Origin: Glycine soja
Lineage: Eukaryota; Streptophyta; Magnoliopsida; Fabales; Fabaceae
Reading direction: 5' to 3'
Assembly: GCF_004193775.1 (NCBI RefSeq)
Contig: NC_041019.1
Coordinates: 32,057,280 to 32,121,279, forward strand
DNA length: 64,000 nt
The translations under genes were made by a program, and so were the position numbers. Below the pieces are notes generated by a model. That model worked only from the letters and a program-made list of their open reading frames with translations, made no database searches and was not told where the DNA came from. Positions 24,629 to 35,496 of the stretch are shown one piece after another; within the stretch, counting starts at the first letter, position 1, and each line of letters starts with the position of its first letter.

Positions 24629-24855
24629 CGTGAAGTTCCGTGACATGCCGAAAGTCAAGAGAAAGCATTGTAGCACAATCCGTGAAATTTCGTGACATGC
24701 CAGAAATTGAAAGGAAGTGTTAGTGCGCAATCCGTAAAGTTCCGTAACATTCTGGAAGGCAAAAAGGGGATGATTACGTAATCCGTAAGGTTTCGTAACA
24801 TTACAGAAAGAAAACAAGCAACGTTACGAAATTCGTAAAGTTTCGTAACGTTACG
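24629..24855. promoter_or_regulatory. Five phased CGTRA pairs in solo LTR D
   Basis: Degenerate ~50-bp units each hold two CGTAA/CGTGA elements whose first bases are exactly 10 apart: 24629/24639, 24683/24693, 24733/24743, 24784/24794 and 24834/24844. The last unit contains the palindrome CGTAACGTTACG. The same five units are present in the C LTRs but many CG dinucleotides there have become TG or CA. Confidence 0.6.
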
Positions 24856-24920
24856 GAAAAAGAATCACCAAAAAAAGGCAGGGGGTGTACTTAGTAAAAA
24901 TGGGGGTGCAAATAGCAACC

Positions 24921-25035
24921 AGGCCCACTTGGGCCTTCCATAAAATTCCTCCAGAAGGCGGTTGCTTCTGGAGGAAGCAACCTAGCTCGCCTGGGGAGCT
25001 GGGTGGCAAGCTTCTCCCTCATTTTCCTATAAATA
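24921..25035 (+). promoter_or_regulatory. Inverted-repeat cluster and TATA box of solo LTR D
   Basis: Directly upstream of TATAAATA (25028-25035) lie AGGCCCA-CT-TGGGCCT (24921-24936), CCTCCAGAAG with CTTCTGGAGG (24949-24974) overlapping GGTTGCTTC with GAAGCAACC (24959-24982), and a decayed GCTCGCC-TG-GGCGAGC. The last is perfect in the C LTRs (about 26497 and 45949) and recurs inside C at 38536-38551. Confidence 0.55.
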
Positions 25036-26042
25036 GGGGGATAAGTGAAGGGAAAAAATGCTCAGCCCTCCTGGTAATTTGAGATCACTTGAAATTAGTG
25101 AAAAAAATTGTTTCCGAGAAGAAAATCCAAGCCGAGGCGCTTCCATAACGTTTCCGTAACGTTTCCGTGGGTGATTTCGCGAAGATTTTCAACCGTTCTT
25201 CAACGTTCTTCATTCGTTCTTCGGTCTTCAACTGGTAAGTTCTCGAAATCAAACTTTTCAATTCATTCTATGTACCCTTAGTGGTCCTCATTTGTTTTCA
25301 CATGCTTTTATTTTCATTTCATTTACTTCCCGTACCCCCTTTTGACGTGCTTTAGTCATTTACTTAAGTCATTTTCTCACCTAATAAAAAAATAAAATAA
25401 ATTTCCACCGATCATTTGAATTGTAACATCTGTTAATTTCTGTTAAAATGAAATCCGACCGTTTGGTCATGCCGTAACCACGTTGGAAACCAAAAAGAGG
25501 TAAAATAATAATATAATAATCAAAAATATCTTTTAGTAAAATAAATTAAAAAAATCAATCGGACATTTTTCTTTGGGATTTGTCTTTCTTAATCGAATCA
25601 ACTAATAACCAAAGTGAAACTAAGGCTAAAATCAATTCATAAACCAAACTTTTGTCATCACCAAAAAAAGCCATTTTCAAAGGTCCAACGCCTTGAAATG
25701 GTCTTTTCCACTTTTATTGGTTAAGTGTAGATTTCTAAAAAGCCTAAAATCAATATGTAACTTTGTTACCTCTTTCAAAAACAAAGAAATCATTAATGGT
25801 CCAATGCCTTAATGTTTTCTCACTTTTCAAAAGAATCGAAAGATTGTCTAATGGTCCAACGCCTTGAATGACCTTTCATTCAATAAAAACATATCTTGCA
25901 AAAAAGGATAAAAAATAACTTAATCAAAACGCTTTGTTCACAAAGAACTACGTAGGTCTGATTTTCTCATAACAATTGAGGAATACGTAGGAGCAAAGGG
26001 AAACGCCCTTGTCGACGACCAAAAGATAAAAACATAAAAAGG

Positions 26043-27651
26043 TGTCATGCCCTAATTTCGTCCGGGGACCTTTGCTTGATGACATGCAACTTTTGTTTGG
26101 TCCTTGTGAGGTGCTTGGCACCCATCATTAGGCAATTTGTGAAGTTCCGGGACATGCCGGAAATCAAAAGAAAATATTGATGCACAATCCGTAAGGTTCC
26201 GTGACACACCGAAAATCAAATGGAAACATCGTTGCACAATTAGTGAGGTTCCATAACATTTCGTAAGTCAAAAAAGGGGATGATTATGTAATCCACAAGG
26301 TTCCGTAACATTACGGAAAGAAAACAAGTATCATTACGAAATTCGTAAGTTTCCGTAACTTTACGAAAAAAGAATCACCAAAAAAAAGGCAGGGGGTGTA
26401 CTTAGTAAAAATGGGGGTGCAAATAGCAACCAGGCCCACCTGGGCCCTCCAGAAGATTCCTCCATAAGGCTGTTGCTTCTGGAGGAAGCAACCCTGCTCG
26501 CCTAGGCGAGCTGGGTGGCAAGCTTCTCCCCCAATTTTCTATAAATAGGGGGAGAAGTGAAGTAGAAAAGGGTTCAGCCCCTTTGGCACTTCTCTCTCTT
26601 TCGAATTTGCTTAGGAAAATTGTTTCCGTGAAGAAAATCCAAGCCGAGGCGCTTTCGTAACGTTTCCGTGAGTGATTTCGCGAAGGTTTTCGACCGTTCT
26701 TCGACGTTCTTCGACCAAGCTTTTCAATTCATTCTATGTACCCGTGGTGGTCCACATTTGGTTTCATGTATTTTTATTCTCGTTTCATTCACTTTTTATA
26801 CCCCCTTTTGACGTGCTTAAGCCATTTTATTTAAGTCATTTCTCGCTTAACCTAAAAATAAAATAAATTTCCACCGATCGTTTGAATTGTATTATCCATT
26901 AACTTTGGTTGAAATGAATTCCGACCGATCGGTCGTGCCGCAACCACGTTGGAAACCAAAAAAAGAGGTAAATAATAATATAATAATAAAAAATAAAAAA
27001 ATACCCCTTTAGTAAAATAAAGCGAAAAATCAATTGGACATTTTCTCTTTGGGATTTCTCATTCTTAATCGAATTGACTAATAACTAAAGTGAAACTAAG
27101 GCTAAAATCAACTCGCCTAGTCAAGCTCGTCCACAAAAATAGGTTTTTGGAAGTTTATCATTTCAATTTCTTACTAAGTAAAATGGATCATTTTTAAGGT
27201 CCAACGCCTTAAAATGATCACCTTTCAAGTAAAAAAGAATAACTTGATTCACGCATAAGAAAGAACTACGTAGGTCTGATTTCCTCATCGCAATTGAGGA
27301 ATACGTAGGAGCAAAGGGAAACACCCTTGTCGACCACAAAAAGAGAAAAAATATAAAAAGGGTATAAAGGATATAAAGACATAAAAGGGAACGTAAAAAT
27401 CAAAGTCATGTTTGCACATTCGATTAAAGGCTGCCGTCCCTTGTGACGGACGTGTGGGGTGCTAATACCTTCCCCGTGCGTAAATACAACTCCCGAGCCT
27501 TTCACTTAAAAGTTCGTAGATCGCGTCTTTTCCAGTTTTTCCGACGTTTTCCTCAAATAAACGTTGGTGGCGACTCCGCGCGTATTCCTTTCGTGGAACA
27601 CGCATCCCGCGAGTCACGCGTCGCCTTCCCGCCGAAGGGTAGGTTGCGACA
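26043..27651 (+). repeat. 5' LTR of element C
   Basis: 1609 bp, TGTCATGCCC...GTTGCGACA, with a TATA box in TCTATAAATAGGG (about 26539). It lacks about 45 bp near 26715, present at about 46160-46205 in the 3' LTR. The missing stretch includes a splice-donor-like GGGTAAGT. Confidence 0.9.
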
Positions 27652-27653
27652 GT

Positions 27654-27672
27654 TGGCGACTCCACTGGGGAC
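27654..27672 (+). other. Primer binding site of element C (tRNA-Arg type)
   Basis: TGGCGACTCCACTGGGGAC, three bases after the LTR end, complements the 3' end of a plant tRNA-Arg with about one mismatch. Ogre-type elements use this primer. Confidence 0.7.
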
Positions 27673-28506
27673 TATTTTTTGAGAGTTAGGCCATTTAATC
27701 TTGTGCAAGTGTTTTATCATGACTTTCTCCTTTGTTGGTTTCCCTTTATTTTTTATGTTCTTGTGTATATAAACTCTTTGTTGCTTTTAGTGTGTTTTAA
27801 AATGTATGCATGAGGTAAATACTTATTCATTTGATTCACACACCAACACTATTTGCACACACTGTGAGTTGAAAAAGGGCCCTATACCCGGGTTCATGGG
27901 AACATAAGGAGTGGAGGTGAATCTGTGATCATGCTAGGTCTCCGACTTGCTTGATTACAGTGAACCCTCATCTAGAGCTTTTCTCTTTGAAAACTTATTG
28001 TTGCTAGTAGTCCCTACTGCTGCAATATGTTCTTCAAAGGGGATGATACCTTTAGAGACCATCAAGAGAGATATGACCACCTTGGGGGTTATCACTAAAA
28101 GCCTAGTTAGCTCTCTCCCTTATAGGTCCCTTAAATAGGGGCACGGAGCAAACATGCTGCGTGCCATCTTTCACACTGCCATGCATAAGTATCATATACC
28201 CTTTTGCTTATATTTTGTGAATATTGTCATACTATGTTGCGCCTTTCGCATATGCATCACACTCGGGTTCCGTCTTGATCCCCTCTGTAAACAAACCAAC
28301 GGAGGGTCCGTGTCACCTTCTTAAATACATACGTTGGGGCACGTTGCTACCCCTAGACGTAGTATCTAAGAAGGAGACAATTCCTCGGGCCCCCGCATTC
28401 CTAAATTGCATCTGTGTCATATGCATTCCTTCATGCATTCATCCATTCCACCCATGAGATATCGGAGTTTTGATTTGCACCAGCTTTTTGTCTCACTTTA
28501 GTAAGC
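27673..28506 (+). other. Element C leader
   Basis: About 0.83 kb between primer site and ORF1. Short frames at 27947 and 28224 have no recognisable similarity. Nothing else is seen. Confidence 0.55.
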
Positions 28507-30372
28507 ATGGGGACAAATCCAACCGGCAAGAGGTTTTACCAAGTCAAGGTTAAAGGCCTAGATACCACCAGCATCAAGGAATTAGGACGGTTGATGGAAC
28601 CTCTCCAAATGCAAGCCTTCCGCAAGACTTACAGAAAGATCTTAGATTTGACCATAGCAGAGATATCCATAGAGGCCATTGTGTCACTCACCCAATACTA
28701 CGACCAGCCTTTGAGATGCTTCACGTTCGGAGACTTCCAATTGGTACCGACCATTGAAGAATTTGAGGAGATTCTAGGATGTCCTCTCGGGGGAAGAAAA
28801 CCATATCTTTTCTCCGGGTGTCTCCCCTCTTTGAGCAGAATTGCAACTGTGGTCAAAGATTCAGCAAGAGGTTTGGACCGCGTAAAACAAACTTGAAACG
28901 GCATAGCGGGCCTACCACGGAAGTACCTAGAAGACAAGGCAAGGGATATGGCAAATCAAGAAGAGTCGGTCCCGTTTATGGATGTGTTAGCATTGCTAAT
29001 CTTTGGGGTCGTCCTCTTTCCTAACGTAGATGGTTTGGTGGACCTAGCCGCCATCGACGCTTTCCTTGCATACCACCATAGCAAGGAAAGCCCGGTGGTA
29101 GCTGTCTTGGCAGATTTATTTGACACATTTGACCGAAGGTGCGAGAAGAGTAGCGCACGGATCATCTGTTGCTTGCCCGCTCTCTGTGTTTGGTTGGTTT
29201 CACACCTGTTCCAGCAAGACACGAGACACCCGTGTCCGCTTCAAAGTTATCGCTCATGCACCGAAAAAGGAAGAGTCGATTGGGATCAACATTTGGCTGG
29301 GATAGGGGGCAGCGCGATCAATTGGTTTCCTCGTTGGAAAGAAGGCAAGGAAGGAGTTCTTTTCTCGTGTGGGGACTACCCTAATATTCCATTGATAGGG
29401 ACTAGGGGGTGTATTAATTATAATCCCACACTCGCCATAAGACAACTAGGGTACCCCATGAGGGGAGCGCCAACCGAAGAAAGTCTCTCGCCTTTCCTTG
29501 CGAGGAATCTAGGCACGCAAAGTCTCAAGGCGATACAAAGAGTCCACAGGGCGTGGAGAAGTCCGTTAAGGAAAGATCAAGAACTTAGGGGCATCCGTAA
29601 TGGCATCATTGGTGGTTACCATGAATGGCTGAAAGTTCATATACGAGGTCTAGATTGGCTCGCCAAGTTAAAAGTCGTCAGCGAAGAGAGTTTCGAAGCA
29701 CCTGAAGAGGACGAAGAAGTCCAAGCCCTCAAAAGTGAATTAGGAAAGGCGAAACTTGCCAAGGAGAAGTTCAAGTTAGCCGCTACACAAACCCGGAAGG
29801 AATGTGCCGGATTACGGGAAGAGAATGCAACTACCGTAAGAGCCCTTGAACAAGAGACCAAGAGGGCTCGCAAGGAAGAGTATGGCCGTAACAAATTTCG
29901 CGGAGCTCTGTGGGGTAGCAACAGTGAACTCAAGCTGCGAAGGGAAGAGAGGGACCAGTCGCGAGCACATAGCATGGTCTTGAAAGAGGAGTTAGTTGCC
30001 TATTCAAGGTCCAAAAGGAGCTTGTCTCAGCGTTTATGCGAGACGGAAACCAACATGCTAGCTATCGTCGCCAAGTACCAAGAAGAGTTAAGTCTAGCCA
30101 CGGCCCACGAGCATAGGGTCGCGGACGAGTATGCCCAAGTATACGCGGAAAAAGAGGCTAGAGGAAGGGTGATCGACTCTTTACACCAAGAGGCAACCCT
30201 GTGGATGGACCGGTTTGCTCTTACCTTGAACGGGAGTCAAGAACTTCCCCGATTGTTAGCCAAGGCCAAGGCAATGGCAGACACCTACTCCGCCCCCGAA
30301 GAAATTCATGGGCTTCTCGGCTATTGTCAGCATATGATAGACTTAATGGCCCATATAATTAAAAATCGCTAG
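28507..30372 (+). pseudogene. Element C ORF1 (Ogre-type 5' ORF)
   Basis: The ATG at 28507 opens MGTNPTGKR; about 621 codons run to TAG at 30370-30372, with one in-frame TGA at 28894-28896 and the same frame on both sides. Residues about 1-360 resemble the DUF7745-like domain found in ORF1 of Ogre-type elements and in plant mobile-domain proteins (motifs around PTIEEFEEILGCPL, ALLIFGVVLFPN and WFPRWKEGKEGVLFSCG). Residues about 390-600 are Glu/Lys/Arg/Leu-rich and predicted coiled coil. There is no signal peptide. The role of ORF1 is not known; a nucleic-acid or assembly function is only a guess. Confidence 0.75.
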
Positions 30373-30605
30373 GAAACTTGTATGGTCTCTCAGATCTTGA
30401 CTAGATACGACTTTCTGAAATAAAATGAGTTGGCCCATGTTTCTACTCCAAAAAGCTTGTGCGAATCAAATCACTCCTGCATTTTATCTCTAGCATGCAT
30501 TCTTTTTTTCTTTACCCACTCCTCACGTTTGGTTTTTTAGGGAAAAACACCATAAGTAAACGCGCCACAAGGCATCCCTATCGCACCAGATCCAAATCTA
30601 GAACG

Positions 30606-32540
30606 ATGGGTGATCAAGAGGAGACACAGGAACAGATGAAAGCCGACATGTCGGCTCTGAAAGAACAGATGGCTTCCATGATGGAGGCCATGTTAGGAAT
30701 GAGGCAGCTCATGGAGAAAAACGTGGCCACCGCTACCACTGTCAGTTCGGCTGCCGAAGCAGACCCAACTCTCTTGGCAACCGCGCGCCATCCTCCCTCA
30801 AACATAGTAGGACGGGGAAGGAACACGCTGGGGCACGACGGCAACCCTCATCTGGGATACAACCGAGCGGCTTACCCTTATGGATTGCCGCCCAACTACT
30901 CACCACTCGTCCTGCAAGATGATGCGGGCCATATTGCTTCTCCCGTCCTTGAAAGAGAGCCTCCTCAACAGCTCGACGAGGTCCACGAAGACCCTCAAGA
31001 CTATGCTCGAAGGGATGTCGAGTTCTATCCCCCGATCCCCGAAGGGCCGGCACCCAGCACGTTGCCTCAGCCCAATATCACGACACAACCAATAGTTTTG
31101 TCCATGGAAGGACCGCCCCCGGCAACTGAAGAAAGGAGGAAGCTCGATCTCCTCGAGGAGAGATTGAGAGCCGTGGAAGGATTTGGGGACTATCCGCTCA
31201 AAGACATGACGGATCTTTGCTTAGTAGCCGATGTTGTTATCCCCCCGAAGGTCAAAGTACCGGACTTCGACAAGTATAAAGGGACGACTTGTCCCAAGAA
31301 CCATCTCAAGATGTACTGTCGCAAGATGGGCGCACACTCTAAGGATGAGAAGCTATTAATACATTTTTTTCAAGATAGCTTGGCCGGAGCCGCGGTAGTT
31401 TGGTACACTAATTTGGAAGCTTCCCGTATCCGTACTTGGAAGGATCTGATTACTGCCTTCCTAAGGCAATATCAGTATAATTCCGATATGGCTCCCGATC
31501 GCACTCAGCTGCAGAATATGTTCAAGAAAGAGGGCGAAACCTTTAAAGAATATGCACAGCGGTGGAGAGACCTGGCGGCACAAGTGGCTCCTCCCATGGT
31601 TGAGAGAGAGATGATCACCATGATGGTAGACACTCTGCCAGTGTTCTACTATGAGAAGCTAGTAGGTTACATGCCGTCCAGCTTCGCGGACCTAGTGTTC
31701 GCCGGGGAAAGAATCGAGGTAGGGTTGAAAAGAGGAAAGTTCGATTACGTTTCCTCCACGAGTGCGAATGCCAAAAGACTCGGGACAACAGGGGAAAAAA
31801 GAAAGGAAGGAGATGCCCATGCCGTCTCTTCAACGCCCGCGTGGGTCAAACCCCCGTAGACACCTCATGGTACCCATCAGTACGCGCAACATCACCCGAG
31901 CTTCTCAGCTCACACCGGGAACACCTCTAGTTCAACACCTGTGCAGGCTAAGGCACCCACCCAGAGGGAAGCTCCCCAAGTTCCAACTCCTAACACAACT
32001 CGCCCGGCCGGCAATTCCAACACAACAAGGAACTTCCCTCCGAGGCCATTTCAAGAATTCACCCCACTCCCAATGACGTACAAAGACCTCTTGCCGTCCC
32101 TCATCGCCAACCATTTGGCCGTGGTAACTCCCGGAAAGGTCCCCCAACCCCCTTTCCCAAAGTGGTATGACCCTAACGCAACTTGCAAGTACCACGGGGG
32201 TGCCCCGGGGCATTCCATTGAAAAATGCTTGGCCTTTAAACACAAGGCCCAACATTTGATAGATGCTGGATGGCTGACTTTCCAAGAGGATCGGCCCAAT
32301 GTGAAAACCAACCCGCTCGCCAATCATGGAGGGGGAGCGGTTAACGCCGTTGAGTCCGATAGGCCGCGCAGGTCTAAACCTTTAAGGGATGTGGCAACCC
32401 CTAGGAGGTTTATCTTTGAGGCCCTACAAAAGGGAGGTGTGATTCCCCATAGTGGGCGTAAGGAGGATTCCTGTTTGCTGCATTCCGGTGAGCTGCATGA
32501 CATGGAAACGTGTTTGGGAGTAGAGGAATTGTTATAGCGG
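30606..32540 (+). pseudogene. Element C gag
   Basis: I choose the ATG at 30606 (MGDQEETQEQ). The open frame reaches back to 30459, but that part is hydrophobic and ends at a pyrimidine-rich acceptor-like TTTTTTAG (about 30540). A short N-terminal coiled coil (Met/Glu/Lys-rich) is followed by the gag domain (motifs AAVVWYTNLEASRIRTW, ETFKEYAQRWRDLA). After an in-frame TAG at 31857-31859 comes a knuckle-like CKYHGGAPGHSIEKC near 32190, of the type C-x2-H-x5-H-x4-C. A second in-frame TAG is at 32535-32537. Both TAGs are consistent with CAG having lost its C. Confidence 0.85.
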
Positions 32541-34204
32541 ATGATAGATCAAGGTCGACTGGAAGTTGGCAGTGAAGGAAGAGAGGAGCAGCACATATGC
32601 ATGCAGTCCACGGATGGGAGCACTGTTGCGAAGCCCAAACCCTTGGTGATATACTTCACCAAGGGCACAGCTTCGCAAAAGCCCGGACACCCCTTGGCAG
32701 CTAAACTTGTCCCTTTCCCGTACCAAAATAGCCACGCAGTCCCATGGAGATACACACCTCCGAGGGGGAAGGAAGAAGAAGCCACCGATGTCAGCTCGTT
32801 GTCGGCTAAGGTAACAAATATCACGGGACTGAGTGGTGTGACCCATAGCGGTCGTGTGTTTGCACCCCCGGACCTACCAGTCCAACCTGCGAACGTCAAG
32901 GGGAAAGCAAAAGTGGTGGAGGAACAAGATGAAGAAGCACCCCTTGCTTCGAATAAAGATATTCCGGCGAAAGGTCTTCCGAAGAAAAAGGATGGTAAAA
33001 AGGAGGTGTCACTAGAGGAAGCCAGCGAGTTCCTCCGTATAATTCAGCAGAGCGAATTCAAGGTTATCGAACAGCTCAACAAAACCCCGGCCAGGGTCTC
33101 GCTGTTGGAGTTACTCATGAGCTCCGAGCCTCATCGGGCTCTGCTAGTGAAGGTTTTGAATGAGGCCCACGTGGCCCAAGATATCTTGGTAGAAGGTTTC
33201 GGAGGGCTGGTCAATAATATCACTGCCAACAACTATCTCGCCTTCGCCGAAGAAGAAATCCCCGCCGAGGGGAGAGGGCATAATAAAGCTTTGCACGTAT
33301 CAGTCAAGTGTATGGACCATATCGTAGCCAAGGTGCTCATCGATAATGGTTCCAGTTTAAACGTGATGCCTAAGAGCAATTTGGAGAAATTACCATTCAA
33401 TGCTTCCCACCTAAAGCCGAGTTCAATGGTGGTTCGTGCCTTCGACGGCACCCGCCGAGAGGTTAGGAGAGAGATCGATCTCCCGGTACAGATAGGCCCT
33501 CACACCTGTCAAGTTACCTTCCAAATAATGGATATTAACCCCCCCTACAGCTGTCTGTTGGGGCGTCCGTGGATCCACTCAGTGGGAGTTGTTCCCTCTA
33601 CACTCCACCAAAAGTTGAAATTCATAGTGGAAAGGCATCTGGTCATCGTATCAGGCGAGGAAGACATCTTGGTGAGCTGCCCATCCTCTATGCCTTATGT
33701 GGAGGCCGCGGAGGAGTCATTAGAAACCGCTTTCCAGTCTTTTGAGGTGGTAAGCATTTCCTCCGTGGACTCCTTCTCTGGGCAGCCTTGCCTGTCCGAT
33801 GCAGCAGTAATGATGGCCCGAGTTATGTTGGGGAACGGTTACGAACCCAGAATGGGTTTAGGCAAAGACAACGGCGGCATAACTAGCCTAATAAATGCCA
33901 AAGGAAATCGTGGGAAGTATGGGTTAGGCTATAAGCCCACTCAGGCAGATATAAAGAGAAGCATCGCGGGAAGGAAGAGTGGTAGTCAAAGCTCGCGGTT
34001 GAGACAAGAAGGTGAAGGAAGCCCGCCCTGCCACATAAGTAGAAGCTTTATAAGCGCGGGTCTGGGGGACGATGGTCAAGTGGTGGCGATATACGAAGAT
34101 GATGTTCCGAGTACATTGGATTTGGTACGACCATGCCCTCCTGGTTTCCAGCTGGGAAATTGGCGAATGGAGGAACGCCCCGACATTTACGCAATAAGCA
34201 TAAT
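32541..34204 (+). pseudogene. Element C protease with G-patch
   Basis: Same frame as gag. After a Lys-rich linker comes the aspartic protease, with DNGSSLNVMP at the active site (around 33342) and 'CLLGRPWIH' about 75 residues later. A G-patch motif follows (33840-33950, GNGYEPRMGLGKDNGG and GLGYKP), which is usual after the protease in this lineage. The frame is open from 32541 to a TAA at 34206-34208 that lies inside the putative intron. It would process Gag and Pol; this segment itself has no stop, but the upstream TAGs prevent its normal translation. Confidence 0.85.
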
Positions 34205-34385
34205 GTAAACCTTTACGGTTTTAGAAACTCTATAGTTGGGCCTAGGCTTTAGAGTTTTTCTTTTGTTAAGGCTTTGTGTCTTTTGTTTTGAATTTATAAT
34301 ACAAGGATCTTTCTTCATCTGTTCCTACGTCTCTACCCATTCTCATCTATTTGCATGTTTACTTCTTTACTTTTTAAAACGGCAG
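34205..34385 (+). other. Putative 181-bp intron between protease and RT
   Basis: Donor AT|GTAAAC at 34205, acceptor CGGCAG at 34385, with a T-rich stretch before the acceptor. Unspliced RNA stops at the TAA 34206-34208; joining 34204 to 34386 keeps the same reading frame, which stays open up to the TAG at 34678. An intron at this place is a known feature of Ogre elements and would set the ratio of Gag-Pro to Gag-Pro-Pol. No transcript evidence is available here. Confidence 0.75.
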
Positions 34386-35496
34386 ATCCGATGACGAGTC
34401 CCTCGAAGGTACTAATACCTGGGACCCGCCTATCAACTTCGAGCAAGAGACGAATCAAACGGAAGATGAAGGGAACGAGGATGTGGGATTTCCCCCGGAA
34501 TTAGAAAGGATGGTCGCCCATGAGGACCAAGAAATGGGGCCTCATCAAGAAGAAACAGAACTAGTAGACTTGGGAATTGGCAGTGAAAAAAGGGAAGTAA
34601 AGATAGGCACAGGTATTACCGCACCTATCCGTGAAGAATTAATAATCCTGCTAAGAGACTACCAAGACATCTTTGCTTAGTCATACCAAGATATGCCCGG
34701 TTTGAGTTCTGACATTGTACAGCACCGATTACCTCTAAATCCCGAGTGTTCCCCGGTAAAGCAGAAACTGAGAAGGATGAAGCCCGAAACATCCTTGAAG
34801 ATAAAAGAAGAAGTGAAGAAGCAATTTGACGCTGGTTTTCTGGCCGTCGCTCGGTACCCAGAATGGGTTGCCAACATTGTATCGGTCCCTAAGAAGGATG
34901 GGAAAGTACGAATGTGTGTGGATTATCGGGACCAGAATCGGGCCAGTCCCAAGGACAATTTTCCTTTGCCACACATCGATATCCTCGTAGATAATACGGC
35001 CAATTTCGCTTTATTCTCCTTCATGGACGGTTTCTCCAGTTACAATCAAATAAAGATGGCGCCAGAGGATATGGAAAAGACTACCTTCGTCACCCTGTGG
35101 GGGACATTCTGTTACAAGGTGATGTCCTTTGGACTCAAGAATGCCGGGGCAACTTATCAACGGGCCATGGTAGCTTTGTTCCATGATATGATGCACCAAG
35201 AGATCGAGGTCTACGTGGACGACATAATTGCTAAATCTAAATCCGAGGAAGAACACCTTGTCAACCTGCAGAAGTTATTCGAAAGGCTTAAGAAATATCA
35301 ATTAAGGTTGAACCCCGCCAAGTGTACCTTTGGGGTCAAATCAGGGAAATTGCTTGGTTTCATCGTAAGCCAGAAAGGGATAGAGGTAGACCCCGAAAAG
35401 GTGAAGGCTATCCTTGAGATGCCGGAACCCCGTACAGAGAGGCAAGTCCGAGGTTTCCTGGGACGCTTGAATTATATTGCCAGATTCATATCATAG
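34386..35496 (+). pseudogene. Element C reverse transcriptase
   Basis: After an acidic linker comes a TAG at 34678-34680, at a place where relatives have Trp, and then a complete RT domain (motifs VANIVSVPKKDGKVRMCVDY, FMDGFSSYNQI, FGLKNAGATYQRAM). The catalytic YVDD is intact at about 35212-35223. It stops at TAG 35494-35496 at the RT/RNase H border. RT copies element RNA into DNA in the cytoplasmic particle. Confidence 0.88.

Noticed and set aside
31857..32537. Programmed stop-codon readthrough at the two TAG codons of C gag
   Set aside because: The family context points to lost CAG codons, the downstream bases do not match a known readthrough signal, and similar stops occur in ORF1, RT and the 3' ORF.
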